Below are positions 6,482 to 14,679 of a stretch of 33,842 bases of DNA, in pieces. Position numbers and translations under genes: made by a program. Position 1 is the first letter of the stretch; every line of letters begins with the position of its first letter. The notes beneath the pieces are model-generated. The model was given only the letters and a program-made list of their open reading frames with translations, did no database searches and was not told the origin of the DNA. The stretch covers positions 1 through 33,842 of the forward strand of contig JAILQN010000169.1 in the NCBI GenBank assembly GCA_024699005.1, written 5' to 3'. This DNA is from Clostridia bacterium. Lineage in GTDB: Bacteria > Bacillota_A > Clostridia > Oscillospirales > Acutalibacteraceae.

Positions 6482-8033
6482 AGAACGGCGCGGTCTTATA
6501 GATAAATATGCACGACGTCGACATTCCTTCGGCGGCGCCGCCGTAAATGCCGTAGTCGAATTTCAGCAGCTCGCCGGCGCGCGTCACCACCGAGGACGCG
6601 TCCGTGCTCTCAGGCAGACTGATCTCCGCGTCGGATGAGGAGAGTTTCTCCAGAACGTCCATAAGGGAATTCAGGCTTCCGGACTGTGTGAGATTCGAGA
6701 GTATTTCCAGCGCTTCGCCGTTCTCGTTCAGATAATCGGTCAGCCCCTGCAGCTGCTCCAGCGTTTCGGGAAGCTTGTCCATCTGTGCTTTCACCGTCGG
6801 ATCTGCAAGCTTTTCGTCAAGCTCGTCCAGAACGGGCTGAACTTCGGACAGATCATCTGAAAGATCGTTCGCTATGCCGATAACGGACGTAAGGGAAGAA
6901 ACGTTCGTGAAGAATTCCAGCATGGCGCGCATCTCGTCGGTGTTGAGGGTCTCGGCGAGCTTGGTCAGTTTTTCCACGTTTTCCGGTGTCATGACGCCGG
7001 TGAAGGCGGCTATCAGCTCCTTGTTGTTCTGATACAGCGTCAGAGCGGTCTGCATCTTGTCGAACACTTCGCGGAATTTCGCGCTGTCGGTGATATAGGA
7101 TTCCAGCACTCCGTTCGGGTCGATCTCGTCCAGATAAGAGGCAACGTCCTGGATCTTTATAACAAGATCGCGCACGTCCTGAATGCTTTCGGGCATTTCT
7201 ATATCAAGTCCCAGAGCAGAGATGGGAAGCGCGATGAAATACATGTCGCCCAGCGCGAAATTTTCTGTTTTCGCGGATACTGTGAAGGTATCGTCAAAAG
7301 AGAAATTACCGTAATCCTGCAGATCCAGAAGGCCTGAGCCTGCCAGATCGAGACTCTTCGCAAGCCCCGGCGCGCCTGTGAACACGATGATCTCGTTGGA
7401 TCCGGCGCCCACGGTCATCCCGTTTGTGACGCTGATCTCGCTGAAGTTCTCGTAGGGCATGATAAGCCCGCCCAGGACCACGAAGGGTGAGTATATCGTC
7501 GTCTGTCTGCCGTCGATCTCAACGGTTTTTGAAATGTTGTTTACGGGGCGTATCTCCATGTCGATCTTGCCCGACTTGCCGGCGATCTCTTCGGCGGAAA
7601 GCTCTTTGCCGTCCAGTTTATATGTTATATTCAGGGTAACGGGCAGTTCTTTGTCCGTAGTTCCCTGATAATAAACGTCGGACCCGGCAAGCTCCCAGGT
7701 GACCGCGCCGTTTTTCATGTCCTGATACGAAGCCGCGCCTTTTACTATTTTGAGGTTTTTGAGTACGGTGATATCGTCCACGGAGACTTCGCTTCTGTCT
7801 GTGTGCAGCCAGTCGGAGACGGTCAGCTCGCTGACCGAGCCATCGGGATTTATGTTGATATATACGTTCTCACGCTTCTCCACCGTGCCGGCTTCGGCGC
7901 CGTAATGCACGTCCGTAAGGCTCAGCGGCTCGTCGGACGCAGGTTCGCTTCCGCCGTTTTTCCGGCCGCAGGCGGATAACACGCATACCGCCGTAATTAT
8001 CATCGCGAGTATTATCGCTGTTTGCTTTTTCAT
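6480..8033 (-). CDS. Large lipoprotein coupled to an MMPL exporter
   Basis: A 517-residue protein with a lipoprotein signal (LSAC, Cys22) and an extracytoplasmic body. Residues 30-280 are beta-rich (for example NVYININPDGSVSELTVSDWL and YKLDGKELSAEEIAGKSGKIDMEI). From about 290 to 490 it is helical with heptad-like Leu/Ile/Val spacing (SYLDEIDPNGVLES, LTKLAETL, LDELDEKLADP, LPETLEQLQGLTDYL), resembling the coiled-coil outer domains of YhgE/Pip-type and MMPL-accessory proteins. Its start overlaps the stop of the MMPL gene by ATGA, so both are made together. It probably acts as an outer-surface accessory of the exporter, like a periplasmic adaptor in Gram-negative RND systems; this analogy is inference. 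The substrate is unknown. Confidence 0.75.
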   Translation of the reverse strand: MKKQTAIILAMIITAVCVLSACGRKNGGSEPASDEPLSLTDVHYGAEAGTVEKRENVYININPDGSVSELTVSDWLHTDRSEVSVDDITVLKNLKIVKGAASYQDMKNGAVTWELAGSDVYYQGTTDKELPVTLNITYKLDGKELSAEEIAGKSGKIDMEIRPVNNISKTVEIDGRQTTIYSPFVVLGGLIMPYENFSEISVTNGMTVGAGSNEIIVFTGAPGLAKSLDLAGSGLLDLQDYGNFSFDDTFTVSAKTENFALGDMYFIALPISALGLDIEMPESIQDVRDLVIKIQDVASYLDEIDPNGVLESYITDSAKFREVFDKMQTALTLYQNNKELIAAFTGVMTPENVEKLTKLAETLNTDEMRAMLEFFTNVSSLTSVIGIANDLSDDLSEVQPVLDELDEKLADPTVKAQMDKLPETLEQLQGLTDYLNENGEALEILSNLTQSGSLNSLMDVLEKLSSSDAEISLPESTDASSVVTRAGELLKFDYGIYGGAAEGMSTSCIFIYKTAPF

Positions 8034-10462
8034 GATTCATCCTCCCCGCTGTCCGGTATTCTTTCCGATTCTATATCAAAATCCTCAGTCATATCGTTGA
8101 TAAGATTTTTTATCGCCTCTGCGATCGGCGTTTCGCCTGCCATGTGCGCGATCTTTTCCTCGGCGTTGAGCCTTTCGACCTCTTCGGGATCGTATTTTGT
8201 CTGTTTGGCCTCTTCAAGACCGGTTATCGTATTGTGAACGAGTTCAGATGGAACGGGTATGGCCTTTCCGCGTTTCTTCTTTTCCGCCCTTGCGGCTTTC
8301 CGGTCACGCGCTTCTTTGCGTCGTGCTTCGGCGTAAGCTTCCGCTCTCGCCTTATATTCATCCAGCGCGGCGCTTCTGCGGACGGTCGGATCCTTTGCGA
8401 CTACCCAGCCGTAAGAAGTCTTTGCTATTACGGCGTTGGATACGGTCAGCACAGGCGTAAGGAACAGTATGATCACGGCGGCGGAGATGACCGCGCCGCG
8501 TGCGAACAACCCGCACATCACCTTGACTATATCGATGTCGGATACGGCCCAGACTCCTACCGTAGCGGCGAAAAACACCAGCGCGCTTTGGAAGATGGAT
8601 CTGTCCGAAGCGTTCGCGGCGATCCGCATGGCCTCGCGTTTCTCCTTTCCGGAGCGGATCTCCTCGCGGAAGCGTGTGGTCAGAAGTATGGCGTAGTCCA
8701 CCGTCGCGCCAAGCTGCACGCAGCTTATCACCGTGGGCGTGACGAACATTACCGGATCGCCCTGGAAATAGCATATGGCCATGTTTATCCAGATCGCGAG
8801 TTCTATGGATATGACCAGGATCGCAGGCACGGTTATCGACCGGAAGATTATCGCTATCAGTATGAATATCGCGGCTATGGAGATGATGTTCGTGACCCAG
8901 AAGTCGCGGCTCGCGACCTGAATGAGGTCCTTGTACATCTGCCCTTCGCCGGTCAGTATCGCCGTCGGGTCATAGGACTTTATAAGGGAATAGATCTTTT
9001 CCACCTGTTTGTTGGAGTTGTCCTCCGCAGGGTTATAGATCGAGTTGACCAGCAAAAGCTGATATCCGCCGTTTATGAGTTTTTCGGACAGCGCGGCGGG
9101 CAGTATCTTCGCCGGTATCGCTGTGCCCAGGACCGTGCTGACTCCGAGGGCTCCGGTGATGCCGTCTATATCGTTCAGGTCTTTGACCAGCCTGTCGACC
9201 TCGCTTCCGGGCAGGTCCTCGCTCACCAGCACGAAATGTGTGCTTGCCATGTTGAACTGTTCTTTCATGTATTCAAGCGCGTCGATGGATGACATTCCTT
9301 CGGGCACCGCTTTCATCATGTTGTAATACATCGGAACGTTCTTCTGCAGCATATAAGCGGGAACAAGCAGCAGAACGAAGATTATCGCCATTATCCGTCT
9401 GCCGCCTATGGTCGCCTTGTTGAGCTTGCCGAATGACGGCAGCAGGCTTTTATGTTTTGTTTTGAGTATCAGAGGCTCGGACAGCAGCAGTATCGCCGGC
9501 AGCACGATTATGACCGTCAGCACGCCGAACACCACGCCCTTCGCCATGACAAAGCCTATGTCGCGCCCTAAGGTGAGGCTCATGAAGCACAGGGCAAGAA
9601 ATCCGAAAATCGTGGTCATGGAGCTGCCCGCGAGGGACGAGAATGTACCGACTATCGCCTTTGCCATAGCCGCCTCGCGTGTGCGGTAGCGGACCTTTTC
9701 CTCTTTGTAGCGGTCCATAAGGAAGACGGCGTAGTCCATCGTGACCGCCAGCTGCAGGATCGCTGCGATCGCCTGTGTGATGAAGGATATCTCTCCGAAT
9801 ATTATGTTGGTGCCCATGTTGTAGGCGATGGCTATACCCAGCGCCGCCAGCAGTATGAACGGCAGGGCAAAGCTGTCCATTGTGAACATCAGGGCGATAA
9901 GAGCCAGTGCGACCGCCACGGCGACGTATTTGGGCGCCTCGGTGTTGGTCATCTCCAGAAGATCTGCCGAAACAGCCGACAGTCCGCTTATCATGCAGCC
10001 CTTGTCAAGCTCCTTTTTCATCGTGCCCAGAGACTTTAAAATGGCCTCCGTTTTTACGTCCGGCTTGTACGTGACCAGCATAAGAGTCGCGGTGCCGTCC
10101 GCGTTGTATATGACTGAGGATATGCTCTCGGGCAGCATTGACGCGGGTATCGGAGCGTCGGCGATGCTGCCGATCCATATGGCGGAATCAACGACGTCGT
10201 AGCCGGCGATGGTCTCCTGCGCTTTGCTCATGGCGTCCCACGACATGTTGTTCATGACTATTATAGTCATATTGGCGCTGCCCGATTCCGCCAGTATGTT
10301 CATGCCCTGAGCGGATTCGAGGGAATCCGGCAGGTACGAGAGCATATCGTAGTTTACTCCCGTAAGTATAAATCCGAAAAGAGAAGGTATGAGCAGCAGC
10401 AGCGCGACGAACAGCACGATTTTCGGGTGCCTGGCTATCCATACCGCCATTTTGTTTACCAT
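8030..10462 (-). CDS. MMPL/RND-family exporter
   Basis: An 810-residue membrane protein with the duplicated RND layout: a membrane helix at about 13-33, an outer loop to about 175, a five-helix block at about 180-340, a second single helix near 360, a second outer loop to about 525, and a second helix block to about 695. Each half carries the MMPL motif in the fourth helix: QLAVTMDYAVFLMDRYKEE near 235-253 and QLGATVDYAILLTTRFREE near 580-600, whose Asp residues are the expected proton-relay sites. The C-terminal 110 residues are a highly charged cytoplasmic tail rich in Ala, Glu, Lys and Arg. Such proteins export lipids, peptides or drugs; the substrate here is unknown. The ribosome binding site is AAGGAAAG, 6 nt from the ATG. 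The next gene is the coupled lipoprotein. Confidence 0.9.
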   Translation of the reverse strand: MVNKMAVWIARHPKIVLFVALLLLIPSLFGFILTGVNYDMLSYLPDSLESAQGMNILAESGSANMTIIVMNNMSWDAMSKAQETIAGYDVVDSAIWIGSIADAPIPASMLPESISSVIYNADGTATLMLVTYKPDVKTEAILKSLGTMKKELDKGCMISGLSAVSADLLEMTNTEAPKYVAVAVALALIALMFTMDSFALPFILLAALGIAIAYNMGTNIIFGEISFITQAIAAILQLAVTMDYAVFLMDRYKEEKVRYRTREAAMAKAIVGTFSSLAGSSMTTIFGFLALCFMSLTLGRDIGFVMAKGVVFGVLTVIIVLPAILLLSEPLILKTKHKSLLPSFGKLNKATIGGRRIMAIIFVLLLVPAYMLQKNVPMYYNMMKAVPEGMSSIDALEYMKEQFNMASTHFVLVSEDLPGSEVDRLVKDLNDIDGITGALGVSTVLGTAIPAKILPAALSEKLINGGYQLLLVNSIYNPAEDNSNKQVEKIYSLIKSYDPTAILTGEGQMYKDLIQVASRDFWVTNIISIAAIFILIAIIFRSITVPAILVISIELAIWINMAICYFQGDPVMFVTPTVISCVQLGATVDYAILLTTRFREEIRSGKEKREAMRIAANASDRSIFQSALVFFAATVGVWAVSDIDIVKVMCGLFARGAVISAAVIILFLTPVLTVSNAVIAKTSYGWVVAKDPTVRRSAALDEYKARAEAYAEARRKEARDRKAARAEKKKRGKAIPVPSELVHNTITGLEEAKQTKYDPEEVERLNAEEKIAHMAGETPIAEAIKNLINDMTEDFDIESERIPDSGEDES

Positions 10463-10535
10463 AGAACTTTCCTTCTTTGATCGCTGTTTTTTTATAAAGT
10501 ATTATGTCACAGATCGCTTTTTGCTTCAGGATATA

Positions 10536-12500
10536 TCAGATGCTGAAAACGTCCAGTTTCGCCGAGACCCTGAGTATTTTTCTTGCGTCGTCCGCGAGCA
10601 CCTGACCGCTGCCGTCCGCGTCGGCGGCCTTTATCTGTTTTTCGTCAAGAGCTTCAAGCTTTGCGGAATAACGCAGAGCGAGTCTCGCGTCCGCCGCCTC
10701 GATCCTGCCGTTAAGGTCGACGTCGCCGGTCATCGGATCGGGAATCCCGCCGTATTTCGGTAATGAATAACTGTCCCCGTTCCACGTTGATGTGACGTCG
10801 GAAAGCCATCTGAGGCGTTTTTCGATATAATTCTTTGTGAAAACCGCGCTGTTTTCCTCGTTCAGCTCAGCGCTCGGCTCGACTGTCATGACGATCTCGT
10901 CGGCGGTATGCCATTTCTTTGAGTTCATGAAGAGGCTCTGAGCTATATCGTTGTATATGGACATGACGTAGCCGCCGTCGCCGGTCATCTTCGCGCACTC
11001 GCGATAAAAATCGCCGGTATCCGCGTCAAGAGCCGCCTTGACCTTATCTCTGAACGTTCCGATCTTCAGAAGACCGTTGACGAGATAATTCCCGCTTACG
11101 TAAAAGCCCTCCGGGGAAGACAGCTGCTCGCGGTCCTCCATCCTCGAGCCTATGCCGTAGCAGCGGTCAAAGTCCCAGATGGGGCCGCAGTACAGTTTGT
11201 CGGAGTCCTCCGGCAGATAGAAATACAGCGAGGAGCGGAAGCCGTCGACGTTCTTTCCGAGTTCGTTGAAAAGGTATACGCGCACCAGCGAATCCGCGTC
11301 GCAGTAGTCGTACCAGTATTTTCCGGTGTCGCTGTTTCTGCCGTCCGGAGCGTAGCACGCTTTTTCAAATTCGGCGAAGAACCGGGAGATATACAGTCCC
11401 GTTTCATAAGTCAGATATTCGGGGTTCTTTGTGACGACGCACTGGTTGCGGGGCGTGATGAAGCCGGTGAGTTCCTCTTCGAATCTTGATTTGAGATCGA
11501 GTTCAAGCAAAAATGCGTGGTGAGACGCGTCTTTCGGAAGCTCCGGTTCGACAAGCCCCTTGACGTATCTGAACACGCCGGCGCCGCTTTTCTGCGTCTC
11601 TGCGCCGCTGACGGTCTCGGCTGAGCCGACAACCGGGTCATCGTAGGCGTCCGTGTCTTTGTTCGCGTCTTCGATCCTGTCGTCAAGGTCGTCTATATTG
11701 ATCCTGGCCTTGCCGATCTCGGTCTTTTCGCAGAGCTGATACGCCCCGCGGTAATCCCCGTCGATGTAGAGATCCACAAACCTGTAGTGCGGGATGTAGT
11801 CCATCCCCAGCGCACGCGCCGCCTCGAACGTCGCGGCAGTGTTCGTCATGGACGGCCCCCAGACGTTTGCCAGAAGGACCCATTTTTTTGAGGCTTCTTC
11901 CTTCGTGTCGCCTATGAGATCCGCCTTCTCGTCAAGTTTTATCTGATACGATTTTTTCTGCGTGAGGGTAAAAGAGGAATTGCCTCTGGGCTTTATCTGC
12001 GAAAGTCCGCCGGAATAGCGCACGTTGCCCTGCGCGTCCGTAAGGATGTAGCTGCCTTTGGCGGAATTGGATTTTGACTGATCTATCCACTCCCTGCCGT
12101 GTTCCGCGGGATCGGCGGTATTGATATAGAGTGTGTCGACGTTTTCGGAGCGAATGATTGTTATCGTCTGAGTGTTGCCGTGAGCGGGAGTCACGGTGAT
12201 CGTGTACTCAGCCGCCTCGCCGCCGCAGAGTTTTATAAGATCGAAAGCTTTGCCGTTTGAGACCCTGACCGTGCCGCCGTCCCTTTTAAGCCGCGCCGCG
12301 TCTCCGGGGAACGTCAGACTCAGCTTCGTAAGATCCGTAGAGGCGGGCAGAAAGAGATATCTTCCGGAGGGTCTCGCGACGTCGGAGACAGCAACAGCGT
12401 CGCCGGTGCCTGCGGGCGAAAACGAAACCGCGCCGGCATAAAATGTGAACGTCAGAACAATGACGATCGCCGTCAATAAAACAGTAAACACCTTTTTCAT
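10536..12500 (-). CDS. Secreted CotH-kinase-family protein with C-terminal dockerin
   Basis: A 654-residue protein. I start it at the ATG at 12500, where a strong GGAAAGGGG site and a clear signal peptide (MKKVFTVLLTAIVIVLTFTFYAGA) begin; a longer frame from a TTG at 12566 would start inside the -35 box. The CotH domain spans about 170-470: IKPRGNSS, SYQIKLDEKADLIG, KKWVLLAN, DLYIDGDYRGAYQLCEKTEI and the metal-binding-type PIWDFDRCYG. CotH proteins are atypical kinases; the spore-coat member phosphorylates CotB/CotG. The last 65 residues form a type I dockerin with two Ca-binding loops (DVDLNGRIEAADARLAL and DADGSGQVLADDARKIL), which would dock the protein to a cohesin on a scaffoldin. No cohesin is in the window. 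Confidence 0.88.
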   Translation of the reverse strand: MKKVFTVLLTAIVIVLTFTFYAGAVSFSPAGTGDAVAVSDVARPSGRYLFLPASTDLTKLSLTFPGDAARLKRDGGTVRVSNGKAFDLIKLCGGEAAEYTITVTPAHGNTQTITIIRSENVDTLYINTADPAEHGREWIDQSKSNSAKGSYILTDAQGNVRYSGGLSQIKPRGNSSFTLTQKKSYQIKLDEKADLIGDTKEEASKKWVLLANVWGPSMTNTAATFEAARALGMDYIPHYRFVDLYIDGDYRGAYQLCEKTEIGKARINIDDLDDRIEDANKDTDAYDDPVVGSAETVSGAETQKSGAGVFRYVKGLVEPELPKDASHHAFLLELDLKSRFEEELTGFITPRNQCVVTKNPEYLTYETGLYISRFFAEFEKACYAPDGRNSDTGKYWYDYCDADSLVRVYLFNELGKNVDGFRSSLYFYLPEDSDKLYCGPIWDFDRCYGIGSRMEDREQLSSPEGFYVSGNYLVNGLLKIGTFRDKVKAALDADTGDFYRECAKMTGDGGYVMSIYNDIAQSLFMNSKKWHTADEIVMTVEPSAELNEENSAVFTKNYIEKRLRWLSDVTSTWNGDSYSLPKYGGIPDPMTGDVDLNGRIEAADARLALRYSAKLEALDEKQIKAADADGSGQVLADDARKILRVSAKLDVFSI

Positions 12501-12537
12501 TTGATCCGGCCCCTTTCCTGAAGAGTTCGATTTATGA

Positions 12538-12566
12538 ATTATACCATAAGGAACGCGAGAAATCAA
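12538..12566 (-). promoter_or_regulatory. Promoter of the CotH/dockerin gene
   Basis: On the minus strand, TTGATT (-35), a 17-bp spacer and a perfect TATAAT (-10) lie about 40 nt before the ATG at 12500. The match is good at both elements. Genes downstream on the minus strand (MMPL and its lipoprotein) may be read through from it, as no terminator is seen at 10463-10535. Confidence 0.7.
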
Positions 12567-12630
12567 CTTTTAATCTTATTTCAAGCAGAATATTGTTAAA
12601 TATTATCTGTATCTTTATGTGAGGAAAACA

Positions 12631-14061
12631 ATGAAACATTACAACACCGTTATCATCGGAGCGGGGCCTGCGGGCATCTTCACTGCGCTGGAGCTTTACA
12701 GGCACAGATCTCCCGATTATAAAGTACTTATAGTCGACGAGGGCAAAAATATAAACAACCGTTCCTGCCCGGCAAGGGCAAAGGGCGTGTGCGTGCGCTG
12801 CAATCCGTGCAATATCATGAGCGGTTGGGCAGGCGCGGGGGCGTTCTCGGACGGCAAGCTGTCCCTCTCGGAGGAGGTGGGCGGCAACCTGACCGATTAT
12901 AAGCCCGTGAACGAGGTCCGCGAGCTTATAAAATACGCCGATTCGATCTATATGGATTTCGGCGCGCCGAAGGTCGTTTACGGCGAGGGGGACAGGGAAA
13001 GCGAGCGTATAGCCTACGAATGCTCAAAATACAATATCAAGCTTATCCGGTGTCCGGTAAGGCACATGGGCACGGAATATTCTTACGATATACTCAAGGG
13101 CATGTACGACTCCCTTACGGAGAAGCCCGGCTTTGAGTTCCGCGATCTGACCCACGCCGATCCCGTTATCGGGAAAGACGGCATCGTCACCGGCGCGGTT
13201 CTGCGCGATAAGACCGGCAGCACCGAAGAGGTCGCGGCGGATTACGTGGTCGCGGCTCCCGGCAGGGGCGGCGCGGACTGGCTGTCCGGCATCGCGAAAG
13301 AGAACGGGATAAGAGTAGCAAACAACGCCGTGGACATCGGCGTCAGGGTAGAGTGTCCCAACTCCGTCATGGATCATCTGACACAGCATCTTTACGAGGC
13401 GAAGATGGTCTATTACTCGGACACCTTCGAGAACAAGGTGCGCACCTTCTGCATGAATCCGAGCGGATTCGTCAGCGAGGAGCATTACAATGCCGGTTTT
13501 AACGGCACGTTCAAAGAGAGCATCGCCGTCGTGAACGGTCACAGTTACGCGGACGAGAGCATGCATACCGAAAACACCAACTTCGCCCTGCTCGTCTCAA
13601 CCAAATTCACCGAGCCTTTTGACAGACCGATCGAATACGGCAGATACATTGCCCAGCTTGGTAATATGCTGACCGGCGGCGGAGTCATAGTCCAGCGCCT
13701 GGGAGATCTGCTGATGGGCAGAAGGACGGACGTTTCCCGTCTTAAAAAATCGACCACGGTCCCGACTCTGACCACCGCCGTGCCGGGCGACCTGTCGTTC
13801 GTTCTGCCTCACAGACATCTGACCAGCATTATCGAATCGCTCAGGGCGTTCGATCATATCGCTCCGGGGCTTTATTCCAAAAACACCCTGCTCTACGGCG
13901 TGGAGGTCAAGTTCTACTCCTCTCAGGTGGAGGTAAGCGACCGCTTCGAGACCGCCGTAAAGAATTTCTACGCCATAGGCGACGGCGCGGGCATCACCCG
14001 CGGGCTTATGCAGGCGAGTGTGACCGGCGTCGTTGTTGCGCGAGACATTTGTTCAAAGTGA
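12631..14061 (+). CDS. FAD-dependent oxidoreductase (COG2509-like)
   Basis: A 476-residue cytoplasmic flavoprotein. The start is the ATG at 12631, preceded by GAGG 6 nt upstream; the GTG at 12619 would overlap that ribosome binding site. The N-terminal Rossmann motif is IIGAGPAGIFTALEL (G10, G12, G15) followed by an acidic strand end VLIVDEGK. A Cys-rich segment RSCPARAKGVCVRCNPCNIMSG contains C-x2-C-x2-C, and is followed by GWAGAGAFSDGKLSL. The C-terminus has YAIGDGAGITRGLMQASVTG, a typical FAD-contacting GD motif. These features fit uncharacterised 'FAD-dependent dehydrogenase' proteins of COG2509; the substrate is unknown. The cysteines may serve in redox or metal binding. It is divergent from the CotH gene and begins the long plus-strand run. 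Confidence 0.85.
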   Translation: MKHYNTVIIGAGPAGIFTALELYRHRSPDYKVLIVDEGKNINNRSCPARAKGVCVRCNPCNIMSGWAGAGAFSDGKLSLSEEVGGNLTDYKPVNEVRELIKYADSIYMDFGAPKVVYGEGDRESERIAYECSKYNIKLIRCPVRHMGTEYSYDILKGMYDSLTEKPGFEFRDLTHADPVIGKDGIVTGAVLRDKTGSTEEVAADYVVAAPGRGGADWLSGIAKENGIRVANNAVDIGVRVECPNSVMDHLTQHLYEAKMVYYSDTFENKVRTFCMNPSGFVSEEHYNAGFNGTFKESIAVVNGHSYADESMHTENTNFALLVSTKFTEPFDRPIEYGRYIAQLGNMLTGGGVIVQRLGDLLMGRRTDVSRLKKSTTVPTLTTAVPGDLSFVLPHRHLTSIIESLRAFDHIAPGLYSKNTLLYGVEVKFYSSQVEVSDRFETAVKNFYAIGDGAGITRGLMQASVTGVVVARDICSK

Positions 14062-14189
14062 GGGGGGAAGGAGTCAGGAGTTGCTCCTCCGCGGTAAGCG
14101 ATCTTTTGTTCACCGCAGGTTTCATCGGCAATCCACCTTGTGACGATTAAGAATAACTCCTCACTCCACACTCCAAACTCCTGACTGAG
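14062..14189 (+). repeat. Inverted pair of heptamer arrays between two genes
   Basis: Directly after the TGA stop at 14059-14061 come heptamers AGGAGTC and AGGAGTT (14069-14082). At 14155-14182 there are four heptamers of the complementary type (AACTCCT, CACTCCA, CACTCCA, AACTCCT), followed by GACTGAG. AGTCAGGAGTT (14072-14082) is the exact reverse complement of 14176-14186, so the two arrays can form a stem enclosing about 93 nt. The right array runs up to 8 nt from the next ATG and leaves no obvious ribosome binding site. Confidence 0.8.
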
Positions 14190-14197
14190 ATAAAAAT

Positions 14198-14665
14198 ATG
14201 ACCGAAATCGTAAAAGAATTAAAAAGGCGTCAGCTGACCGTCACGTTCGCCGAATCCTGTACCGGAGGGCTGCTTGCGAAGCTTATGACAGACGTCCCCG
14301 GAGCTTCTGCGGTGTTCAAAGGCTCGATAGTGAGCTATTCCGCGGAAATCAAAGAAAAGCTCCTCGGGGTAAATCCGGAAACGATAAGCAGATACGGTGA
14401 GGTCAGCCGTGAGACCGCCCTCGAAATGGCGCAGGGCGCGAGGCGTGTGATCGGCGCCGATATAGCCGTTTCGGTCACGGGCTCCGCGGGACCGGAGCCG
14501 GACGAACCGGGCAAGCCCGTGGGACTCATATGGCTTGCGGCGGACTGTGAAGGCGGCAGCCGTACGCTCTGTATTCAGAATGACTTTCCTTCCGACGCCC
14601 GCCGGCTTAACCGGGAGGCGGCTGCGGATGCGGCGAAGGAACTTATACTCGGGATCCTTTCATGA
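14198..14665 (+). CDS. pncC: Nicotinamide-nucleotide amidase (CinA C-terminal domain, PncC)
   Basis: A 155-residue single-domain protein of the CinA C-terminal family, which deamidates nicotinamide mononucleotide to nicotinate mononucleotide in NAD recycling. Family motifs: AESCTGGLLAKLM at residues 18-30, with the Ser of ESCTGG as expected nucleophile; GSIVSYS; LGV; GEVSRETALEMAQGARR; and the glycine-rich VSVTGSAGPEPDEPGKPVGLIW. The length matches stand-alone PncC (about 160). The ribosome binding site is poor because a heptamer array ends just upstream. The gene is followed after 14 nt by the first sortase; a divergent CinA N-terminal-like protein occurs at 18043, so the two halves of classical CinA appear on either side of the sortase pair. 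Confidence 0.88.
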   Translation: MTEIVKELKRRQLTVTFAESCTGGLLAKLMTDVPGASAVFKGSIVSYSAEIKEKLLGVNPETISRYGEVSRETALEMAQGARRVIGADIAVSVTGSAGPEPDEPGKPVGLIWLAADCEGGSRTLCIQNDFPSDARRLNREAAADAAKELILGILS

Positions 14666-14679
14666 AATGAAAGCGTGAT

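Noticed and set aside
8144..9292. Long plus-strand open frame (382 residues) inside the MMPL gene
   Set aside because: It is antisense to a gene with clear MMPL motifs; its composition (many Arg, His, Gly, Tyr) is that of a complementary-strand shadow.
12501..12566. N-terminal extension of the CotH gene from a TTG
   Set aside because: It would start inside the -35 element of a strong promoter and would hide the signal peptide and GGAAAGGGG site before the ATG at 12500.
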